Assembly: GCA_934045075.1 (NCBI GenBank)
Contig: OW203751.1
Location: 5,033,822-5,097,821 of the forward strand
DNA length: 64,000 nt
Direction of reading: 5' to 3'
Source of the DNA: Yponomeuta sedellus
Lineage: Eukaryota; Arthropoda; Insecta; Lepidoptera; Yponomeutidae
Part shown: positions 55,208 through 64,000 of the stretch, piece after piece
Layout of the letters: every line of letters starts with the position of its first letter
Numbering within the stretch: the first letter of the stretch is position 1
The notes under the pieces: generated by a model
The model's database searches: none
The model's input: the letters and a program-made list of their open reading frames with translations, nothing else
Told to the model about the DNA's origin: nothing
Translations under genes and position numbers: made by a program

Positions 55208-55400
55208 AGACGACCTCTGTGGCGTAGCGGTAGCGCATCTGGTACTATGCAAGAGGTTTCGAACCCCGGCAAAAAAAAAACCCAGGTCGAGGATGTTTGG
55301 ATGTTCGTGATGTCCTTGTTATTGGTTTCCACGACACAGGCTATTCTAGTGTGGGGCCAGAAGCAATGTATGTGCCTGTATGTAAATGTAATGTTGCGTT
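55208..55400 (+). repeat. SINE-3 copy
   Basis: GACCTCTGTGGCGTAGCGGT head, GAGGTTTCGAACCCCGGC, TGCCTGTATGTAAATG tail. Confidence 0.7.
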
Positions 55401-55959
55401 ATGTTATATAGGAAGAAGGGGAAAGTATTTTTCTTGGCGTATCTGTGTCCGTAACATCACACCTCAGTTGCCACGAATACCATCGAAACTGGGCCATTGT
55501 GCAATCTCTTAGCGCCATAAGGCACCGGACCATGCCAGTTTTGTGGAAGCCTTCGGTCGTAATTAGCTGACTCTACACTAATTACTGAGGCAGGGAAGCG
55601 GTTAATTGTTCGAAGGTTCGAGAGCATAAACGGACGCTACATGGGATGCCACCATAAAATAAAATTAAATGAAATGAAAAGGTTGTATTCAAAGTAGCGC
55701 AGAAACCGCGCCTTAACGAACGTTACAATTCAAACTAGGTATCCATTTCAAAAAGTACATAATTTTGGAAAAATAATGAACAAAAAGTTCTCCAAACTTA
55801 GTCTTTTTCAAGTCGTTAATTTAAAGAGTTTACACAATTATTTTACAATATAGAACTCATGCATTGTACTGGTTTTGATTCCAGACATCATTGTCATTTC
55901 AATTATCGTTTACGTTATAGGTAGGAGCTTTTTAGCTCTTTAGGCGCAAAGTGGAGATC

Positions 55960-56185
55960 GGCGGGACACTTGGGTAGAAGGGAAGATGGACGGTGGACCA
56001 GGGCAGTATCGGAGTGGTGGCCAAGGGAGGGAAGGAGGTTGGTATTCAGACCACCGACACGATGGTCAGACGACATCGTGAGGGTTGCGGGTCAGAGATG
56101 GATCAGGTTAGTACAAATGCGTGAGGAACGGCGCAATAAAAAGGAGGCCTATGCCCAGCAGTGGGTTGATGTGGGCTGATTATTG
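55960..56185 (+). pseudogene. retrotransposon RT C-terminal fragment
   Basis: Reads RRPPTRWSDDIVRVAGQRW-like and KKEAYAQQWVDVG (with the typical R-W-x-D-D and A-Q-Q-W motifs). Confidence 0.7.
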
Positions 56186-56576
56186 ATAGATAGCTATAGA
56201 TAGGCGCAAAGTGTACTTAACACATTTTTGAACCGCGTTTCAGGCAAAAATTTCATCTGGCTCTTTTCTAATATTCAAACGCACGCGACCTTCCCCGTTT
56301 TAAAATTGTTAGTGGTCAGCTCGTCACACGTCAGTTTTACATAAAGAACGAAACAGAGATAGAAAGAAAACACTTTATTTCACGATCTTCTGATCGAACT
56401 ATTTGTAGTTCATTCTTCCTGAAATACGTCAATCAAAGTTTACCAAGTACCTACAACAACTATTATAAAAAAAAGTTATATATTTATTTATTTTTACAAT
56501 ATTTATTTTTATTGACCAAAGAATACAAAATATAGCTGATTCACATAGGACTGATACGTTCAATAGCACAAAAACA

Positions 56577-56834
56577 ACAGCGGTGGTAGCGGAGCGGTGT
56601 AGAACGCCGGCTTCCCAATCGGGAGGTCGTGGGTTCGAACCCCGGCATGTACCAATGACTTTGTTTTCTAAGTTATGTACATTTGTGACATTATAGTTGC
56701 AATAGTACTCGCTGACGGTGAAGGAAAACATCGTAAGGAACCCCTAGTGTCTGAGGTGTTAGCGTACCTCAGCGCTTGCTACGTACAATGGCCCAACTAT
56801 GATGCTAAGTGCGGAAATCTCAGGTCTAACTAAC
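56577..56834 (+). repeat. SINE-1 copy
   Basis: Full-length copy with target duplication TAGCACAAAAACA (56564-56576 and 56835-56847). Confidence 0.85.
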
Positions 56835-57149
56835 TAGCACAAAAACATACACCATCTGCTACTTACTGCCTGTATTACAGTAAACAGCGCCTATACCTAC
56901 CTATCATACGTATTACTGTTGGACAAACAGTCCTTGCTATAGTTGCCACACATACTCAAACACACACACACACACACATTTTCCATACGTCAGCGAATAA
57001 GTTGCAGCAGAAAACCAGCACTAGTCACCAGTGGCTAGCATTTTGCTGAGCTGCAACCTTTTTTCTTTTGTTGCACTTGAGTTCGCAATATTGATCTTTA
57101 TATTTTTGTTTTATTTTGGTGTTTTGTTTATTTGTGTTACAAAAGTAAT

Positions 57150-57965
57150 ATAGTTATTTCATTACAAGTGCGGAAAGGCTGTCATTGCAGAGTTCCGACA
57201 AATGTAACTGTCGGAACAAGTTGCAATGACGGTTCCGCACGTGTACTGAACGTCTATTTTTAATACAGTTGCGAAAAAATAAGCAATTTAATAAAGAAAA
57301 ATTATTTGGAAAACGGCGCCAACCGTAAAAAAATATAAGCAGAGATTTTTTTTCTTCACCCATTCTAGTAGGCAAAGGCAACTATGCCCATACAGCCAAG
57401 TCTTCAGTAGATTTTTTTTATTGATATGAAATGAAAATGAAATTTAATGAGATGAATTGAAATGAAACCTAACTTAACTCATTCAATCAAATCATTAAAT
57501 CTGATATTGAAACAAATTAGTAGTAATAGTAAAAACTTCTATGAATTTTTGTAGTAAAAACTTCATGGTTGGTTTTTCTTTTTAATAGACATTATTTTGA
57601 CAGTTGGGAAAGAAAACGCACGAGTGCGGGAAAGGTAAAAAAAAGCACGAGTGTGTACAGTGCGTTCACATTAACTTGACGCGTGAGAGAATTGGTAACA
57701 AGGACATAACATGTGAATTAGCTTTTGGACCTAATCGGAAGATGGTAAAACAAGCCCTCAATCCTTTTATTTTCCCCAAGTAATGGGAATGATTTCTTAA
57801 TTAACATGGTAACAGTAAACATCTCAGTGCTACCAATTCTCTCACGCGTCAAGTTAATGTGAACGCACTATAATAAACCACATCCCGCACGCTATACGTC
57901 CCAAAGAGTATAATATAATCACTACGTATACGTCCCTGTAATACGCCACTTTTTGAGCAACTGTA
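57150..57965. mobile_element. unclassified element, inverted relative of 49375-51205
   Basis: AAGTGCGGAAAGGCTGTCAT to GTAATACGCCACTTTTTGAG. It includes a mariner-type MITE (57658-57870) at the same relative site but no hAT insertion, so it is the pre-insertion allele for the hAT element. Confidence 0.75.
57658..57870. mobile_element. mariner-type MITE (CAGTGCGTTCACATTAACTT ends), copy 3
   Basis: Same ends as 41059-41251, flanked by TA. Confidence 0.85.
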
Positions 57966-58021
57966 TTAAAAAATGTTTTTCACTTTCACTAAGTATAAGA
58001 AGTTATAAGCACTATAAGAAG

Positions 58022-58325
58022 TTTAAAAACCTATTTAGAGGCTAAAAATTTCACCCATGCCGGGATTCGAACCCGCAACCTCTGGCTATCCGTGCCAGCG
58101 CTCTACCAATTGAGCCAATGGGCGACTCACGGCATCAGTGAAATTTCGAACCTCTTTACACTATTCTCTGTATTACGTACAGGCTCAATTGGTAGAGCGC
58201 TGGCACGGATAGCCAGAGGTTGCGGGTTCGAATCCCGACATGGGTGAAATTTTTAGCCTCTAAATAGGTTTTTAAATTTGTTCCTTAGCACGGGTTAGTG
58301 CATTAAAAATAAAAATAGTATAATT
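58022..58325. repeat. two SINE-2 halves in inverted orientation
   Basis: 58022-58185 minus and 58186-58325 plus form a near-palindrome (each has TAGCCTCTAAATAGG or its inverse). A similar arrangement is at 62717-62890. Confidence 0.7.
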
Positions 58326-58579
58326 ACTATAAGAAGTTACATATTCATGGTAAAGCAGGATTTTCTAATAAACTTTCTATTTCTACATCACTCCATTAGT
58401 CAAGTCGACTGTAATAACCTGTGTTTACGTTTTTCCTTCACTAAATATTATTTAATCTTGCTATGAGGAGTATTTTAAGGTGTTTTTTATAAATTATACC
58501 CTTGTTTATGACGCTATGAATTACACTATCCATTCAATGAAGAATTATAATATCAATAACATAAACTAACGTAATTATT

Positions 58580-58775
58580 TATTTAACATTTACATACAGG
58601 CACATCCCTACATTGCCTATCGCCCCTCACCAGGATACCCTGTGGCAACCAGAAACAGCGACATCACAAACATGTAAACATCCAGGACCTGGTGGATTTT
58701 TTTTGTCCCCAGCCGAGGTTCGAACCCGGGACCTCCCACATGGTAGACAGGAGCACTATCTAATATAAAATAACT
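58580..58775 (-). repeat. SINE-3 copy
   Basis: Reverse strand: GGTCCCGGGTTCGAACCTCG and TGCCTGTATGTAAATG. Confidence 0.7.
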
Positions 58776-59319
58776 TATATAAACGTGACATTAGTATTAG
58801 CTCGTTCGACCTTTAGACAGGACAGATTAGAATAATACGTTGGAAGTTGACAATTACTGTTCGCCTCTAAAACAAAAATGTCAAGTTCAAATCAAAAACA
58901 AAGGACTTCCGGATGCTCCTGCGCTGCTGGAGAAGGAGAATTTTATGGCCACTGGTTTCAGAGCTGGATGGTATTAAATAAGGGGTCACCAAAGTGTTGG
59001 ACGTAGATAATGACCATTATACGCTTTAAATACACAGCTTGGGGTTGCGTGACGAGAACAATACAGACTTCGCGATACGTATCAACATTAATTATGTATA
59101 TTTAAATTCATTCAACTTTTCCCAAAATGTAAACAAAGCGTTGATGGAAATCATTCAAATACGGAACGCAATCATGATAAAACCTGAGTGGCTGAGGTGT
59201 TCCTATACCTCAACGCCTGAAATTACCAATCTAGGGTGAACACGCGTGGCAGTTAAAACCATAACTGTCTCCCTGGTAGAAGGTACCGTGCAGTGTAACG
59301 TACGGGTTATTGGGATCGT

Positions 59320-59552
59320 TATCAACCCTTGTTGTCCCCACTGCTGGGGCACGGGTCTCTTCCTACATAGCAGGAGGTTAGGCCATACTCCACCACGGGG
59401 GCCAAGTCCGGGTTGGTGGAGGATTGTAAGACAGTGGCGGGCCCTTACTGTCAGAAGTTATCAAGCCGCCCTTAAGGCCTCTGACACGGCCTAACGACTG
59501 TCATTACATGACAGCCGGCACCAACGGCTTAGCATGCCTCGCGAAGCACGAA
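59320..59552 (-). repeat. 5S-derived SINE, partial
   Basis: Tail and body in minus orientation from TCAACCCTTGTTGTCCCC to GCGAAGCACGAAGCA. Confidence 0.7.
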
Positions 59553-59564
59553 GCAATTACTATA

Positions 59565-59720
59565 ATAATAGATAGATAGATAGATATAGAACTCTTTATT
59601 GCACAACCAGAAAAATATTACAACCATGATTCTTAAATCTAAGTAATGTTATACAATTGGCGGTCTTATCGCTAAGAGCGATCTCTTCCAGACAACCTTT
59701 GGATGGAGTGGATTGCATGA
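59565..59720 (-). repeat. LINE-like 3' end with AGAT tail
   Basis: TAGATAGATAGATATAGAAC, TTTATTGCACAACC, AATTGGCGGTCTTATCGC, CTTCCAGACAACC. Confidence 0.65.
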
Positions 59721-60190
59721 AGAATATAGTCGGTACGTGGTGCATGTACATAAATAATTAAATCGAAAATATATTGATAACAAACAGCAAGGGAGTGCGA
59801 GAATATAATTACTTATAATTACCTACGATATAATGTACATATATTTAAATAATAATATACATAGACACCTAAAAAATAATAAATGTACGTAAATTATTAT
59901 TATTGATAATTAATTTCATTATTATTGTTGAATAGTATGTGAATATATTGAAAACAGATGATGAATGTTTTTTTTCTGTATTTATTCAAGAATATGTACA
60001 CGCTTCTACCGATGTCAAAAAATGGCATCCTAGAAAAATGCACCACAGATAAGTCCACGTCGCCGCCGCCGGATCTCCTTGCTTATGCGAACGTGTGCGT
60101 GAACAATTATAATTATTGATTAGGTATCTGGCTTATAAAATAAAGTGGGATCCGTTAATGAACTAAGAGTTTTATTTCAATTTTAATGTA
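59721..60190. other. AT-rich intergenic sequence
   Basis: No gene or repeat family recognised. Confidence 0.4.
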
Positions 60191-60506
60191 AAAATACTAT
60201 GCGGTGATATAAAACCGGCTTCTTATGCAGGAGGTCGTGGGTCCAAATCCCGGCATGTACGAATGAATTTGTTTTTTCGTTACGTAAGTTACGTACATTT
60301 GTAAGCAGTTATAGCAATACCACTAACTGTTAAGGAAAATATTGTGAGGAAATCCGAGCGTCTGTGGTGTTCACATACTTCAGCCTTTGAAATTCCAAAA
60401 CCGCAGTGCGCACGCGTGGCGTTTAGGTAAGCCTATTCTCTCTTTCTCTCTCTTTCTGAGAGAAGGCCTGTGCCCTAGAGTCGGACGTACGAGTACATAG
60501 GCTGCA

Positions 60507-60791
60507 CTATACTTCTTCTTTTTTTTTTATCGGTCCCTCAATTCTGAGGATCGCGACCATATACAATAGTTCTCCCTTTGTCTCGGTCATATACGCAATG
60601 TGATGCGTGCTGAATGGATCGCCCGCTGCCTTCTTTATGGCATCGGACCAGCGCATTGGTGTTCTGCCTCTCGCTCGTCTGCCCTCTAACTGGCCCAAAA
60701 CGATCTGCTTCTCTAGGCTATGACGTCGTGACCGCATAATATGCCCAAAAAAGCTAAGGAACCTCTGGCGACAGACTGACGACAGTCGCAT
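60507..60791 (-). pseudogene. retrotransposon RT C-terminal fragment
   Basis: On the minus strand it starts MRLSSVCRQRFLSFFGHIMR and has QLEGRRARGRTPMRWSDAIK. This is the FGHI-x-R and GRxPxRWxD signature of RTE/CR1-like elements. Confidence 0.7.
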
Positions 60792-61283
60792 TATACTAAT
60801 CTTTTGTAAAAAAACAGAATAAAGAAGTAATGAATGACCTTTTAAAATACGTGCACTTTTGTGCGTCGGTTAAAAGTGACCTTATACTTATTTGTTATTA
60901 TACTTGGTGCCTGCGACTTCGTCTGCGCAGGATTAGTATTTCGAGTAGCTTATACACTCCTGGACACATCTATTGGCCCACAGGTTTCGATGGTTCCTAC
61001 CTAAATGTGATTGCTAGATTGAATATACTCGTAAACTATTGATGAATGATACGCGAGGCAATAGAGATCCGCCGGCATCCAAATTTCAATAGAGATCGTG
61101 GTTGGAATATACCGGCAGCATGGGAACCAGTGCTCAAGTGCATGAGACCCCCTTGCTAAAAGTGTGACTATAGATTTAATTTTAATTTCAATTAATAATT
61201 AATATTTTTAGTTCATGTAAAATAATTAGTTTATAAATTTAAAATTAAATTTTTAAACCAATTATTACTTCAATAAAGTCACC

Positions 61284-61341
61284 TATATAAAGTCAACGAT
61301 ATTGATTATTAGTAAATAATCAATATCGTTGACTTTATATA
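61284..61341. repeat. perfect 27-bp-arm hairpin
   Basis: TATATAAAGTCAACGATATT arm mirrored exactly after a 4-nt loop (AGTA). Confidence 0.93.
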
Positions 61342-61667
61342 AAATAATTGATATAACTATTTTGGAACGTAACTTCATAATGAACTTTTGTAATTTTTGC
61401 CGAGACCACGGCACCTGTAAATTTGCCGTAACGTTGAAAAAAAAAAATTTATATAATAAACGAGCGAAATCCGCACTAAAACAGTTTTACTCGTGTTAAC
61501 CTTAGAAAATACTATTGATGCAGTTTTAAACCTAATACATTTTACATAGACCTGGTTCAAAACTACATAAAAACTTTTTGCTCGACCTAATATGAATTTT
61601 TAGGACTAAAAGAAACTGAAAATGCAAGGTGGGCCAATAGATGTGTCCAGAAGTGTATTAGGGTCGC

Positions 61668-61728
61668 AGGGCACGTTAAGCCGTTGGTGCCGGCTGTCAT
61701 GCAATGGCAGTCGTTAAGCTATGGCAGA
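61668..61728 (+). repeat. 5S-derived SINE, short internal fragment
   Basis: GGGCACGTTAAGCCGTTGGTGCCGGCTGTCATGCAATGG-type middle segment only. Confidence 0.5.
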
Positions 61729-62247
61729 TTTTCAGTAGCAACACCTCGCGCTAATCTTAAGGAAAAGCACCGTGAGGAAATCTGGGCATGTGAAGTATTT
61801 TTCAGGTGTTTTTTGAAGTGTTTTTTGAGGAGCCGTGTCAAAGGTGAATGCTTTCTAATTCTGTGTATTTCATCTTTATTTCACTACCACCGTTTCCCGC
61901 GAGTCGTCGTTACAGTAGCACTTTGAATAGAATAGCGTGTGTTTTTACGTTTCGTAAAAGAAATGAACGCGGAAACTATTTCACATTTAATAATGAATTT
62001 CACACAGAGAATAAAATAAAACAAACGCATAGTAAACATACTAATTATCGCCAAGTTGTGAATGGTATACAAGGCAGATAGCTTACAAACACGACAGTAA
62101 TGAAAATACACGGACGTTTTAGCGATCCGCGGAGCTTGCGAGGAAAAGAAAAGGAACCATCAGACAGGCCTTCAGAAATCAAAACGTACAGAAACAAAAT
62201 TATTCCAGTTTTGTCCTAAATCGCTTTTTTATATAACCTGTATAACC

Positions 62248-62497
62248 TGTTGCTGTATGGTGTCGACCTAGAGAATAGCACCAACCCGATTCTTCCCGCG
62301 GGTGTCGTAAAAGGCGACTAAGGGACACAAACCGGGGGGTGGGCAGCAGCGCCCCCTGCAGTACAATTCCACCGAACTGCGATCCCCAAACCGCATGCCC
62401 AGCGTGGGGATTATGGGCATTACCCCCTATGATAGCACAACGTGGCGCTCTTTAGGGGAGGGCTATGTCCAGCAGTGGACTAGTAAAGCCTGACGAT
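62248..62497 (+). repeat. GTGTCGGCCTAGAG retroposon copy
   Basis: Full length, with TATAACCTGT repeated just before the element and again after its GACGATGA tail. Confidence 0.75.
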
Positions 62498-62716
62498 GAT
62501 ATAACCTGTATACGACTCTATACAGGGCCTAGGCCTGCTCTCAGTAAAAGAGAGTATGGGTTCAATCATCCACTAGGCGCGACCACTGCAGATTGGCATG
62601 TTAAAGTATGAACATCTCAGACACTCAGGTTTCCTCACGACGTTCTCCTTCACAGTTAGCGGCTTCGCAAACGTACGTAACATAGAAAATAAATCCATAT
62701 TGGCAGATTTAAGACT

Positions 62717-63160
62717 ATACTATTTTTATTTTTAATGCACTAACCCGTGCTAAGGACAAATTTAAAAACCTATTTAGAGGCTAAAAATTTCATCTATTTA
62801 TTTTTAATTGAAATTCGTGAAATTTTTAGCCTCTAAATAGGTTTTTAAATTTGTCCTTCGCACGGGTTAGTGCATTAAAAATAAAAATAGTATAATCATG
62901 TGGGTACAGTGATATCATTCCAATGTAAAACCTAACTGCAAAGTTGGTAGTCGGGGCTGTAAGTGATGCAATTTGCTTAAGTCACATGCTGCCTGTACGT
63001 AATACAGAGAATAGTGTAAAGAAGTTCGAAATTTCACTGATGCCGGTGAGTCACCCATTGGCTCAATTGGAAGAGCGCTGGCACGGATAGTCAGAGGTTG
63101 CGGGTTCGAATCCCGGCATGGGTGAAATTTTTAGCCTCTAAATAGGTTTATAGATTTAAG
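62717..63160. repeat. SINE-2 tail inversion followed by a full SINE-2
   Basis: 62717-62795 is a minus SINE-2 tail. 62816-62895 is its inverse. A full plus SINE-2 then runs to about 63150 (CCATTGGCTCAATTGGAAGAG, GGTTGCGGGTTCGAATCCCGG). Confidence 0.7.
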
Positions 63161-63324
63161 ACTGAAATAATAAAAAAAGGAAGAATGTCACTTTTGTAGT
63201 CAAAAAACGGCCTTACCTACAGACTACCATTAAGTCGCTTCGGGCTGCTGATTGGTGCCACCAATAGATTAAAAATCATAACATGTTTTAATACGTTTTT
63301 TTAAAAAGTAAACATCACTAGGTG

Positions 63325-63475
63325 GTCATCGCAGGAGAGGTAGGCCAAGAAAACGTTGGCGAGACGATCTCGACCGACACATGCCGGAGTGGTCTGAGGT
63401 GGCACAAGACAGAAACATCTGGTCTGACTTGGGGGAGGCCTTTGCCCAGCAGTGGGACACAAACGAGGCTACGTT
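63325..63475 (+). pseudogene. RTE-like retrotransposon C-terminus
   Basis: Reads RRRGRPRKRWRDDLDRHMPE and DLGEAFAQQWDTNEAT before a poly-A stretch. Confidence 0.75.
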
Positions 63476-64000
63476 AAAAAAAAAAAATCACTAATCTTAA
63501 CCTTAAGATTTATGATTTCAAAACGTAAACATCAAAAATCTTAATATCCGTGATGACTATTTTTATTTTCTACTGCCTAAAACCTATGATCAACAATGAA
63601 AACTGAAATAAAATGCTAGCGACTGCATCTAAAAATTGTTATCTTGGATATTAATATTTTGATGTTAAATTTTTGAATGATCTAATTACAACACAAGTTA
63701 TAATTTTTATTCCATTGTTGGCGCTAGTTAGCACCCAAAGCTTTAAATACAACGTACAGAACCCGCCATGTGCGAATCCAGCCAGCACTTGACCAGTTTT
63801 TGCGCCTGGCTCCGCTCGTAATCTATTACGCTAATCGTTCCAGTTCAATTGATTTGATTTAGAGACAAAACGTTCCGTCACACTTGGATGGATTGACATA
63901 ATTGTTTTTGAGCTATTTCGTTTTATTTGGTGAAAAGGTTTTCAAATATAACTTAATCTAGTTGTTGCCGACCTTTTTTAAGTATTTTACTTTTTGTTAG
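63476..64000. other. AT-rich intergenic sequence
   Basis: Nothing recognised. Confidence 0.4.

Overview
This is a stretch of a repeat-laden animal genome, almost certainly a moth or butterfly. Genes are split by GT-AG introns, one intron is 23 kb, and the repeats are of lepidopteran type: the cluster ending in GCACTTGGCCGGTTTTTT near 49360, tRNA-headed SINEs, RTE-type retrotransposon tails and many short inverted-repeat DNA elements. There are no bacterial features, operons, CRISPR arrays or bona fide tRNA/rRNA genes.

Host genes. (1) A MAPKAP kinase 2/3 orthologue lies on the minus strand, from its ATG at 33620 to exon 6 ending at 2082. Six coding exons give 273 codons, all separated by phase-0 introns. 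The C-terminal exon(s), with the autoinhibitory helix and nuclear signals, are beyond the left edge. (2) A small THAP zinc-finger gene of three exons, about 203 aa, runs on the plus strand at 34217-35468. It is head to head with the kinase, with 596 bp between the two start codons and a perfect CRE palindrome inside that gap.

Layout. 1-10435 holds kinase exons 6 to 2 and repeat-filled introns. 10436-33527 is kinase intron 1, which hosts two apparently complete transposons: a Transib (RAG1-related) DNA transposon at 15221-18164 and a 5.5 kb non-LTR retrotransposon of the RNase H-bearing I type at 24258-29769. Each sits inside an older 5S rRNA-derived SINE, so the broken SINE gives exact ends and target-site duplications (TSDs). 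The same intron carries a 516-bp tandem duplication and a 0.43-0.45 kb inverted repeat. 33528-35468 is the divergent gene pair. 35469-64000 is intergenic or unassigned: Tc1, mariner-type and hAT elements, fragments of RTE-like and other non-LTR retrotransposons, SINEs and microsatellites.

Most informative points: a 5S-derived SINE family still showing the 5S internal-promoter region; the intact Transib with 5-bp TSD and heptamer-like ends; a foldback element whose insertion duplicated the 3' splice site of kinase exon 5; a Harbinger-type MITE with TAA duplication and a hAT-type element with 8-bp duplication, both recovered from their flanks; and a SINE-like family with fixed 5' end and 9-10 bp TSDs but no tRNA or 5S head that I can see. 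Repeat boundaries not tied to a TSD are approximate, since everything was read by eye.
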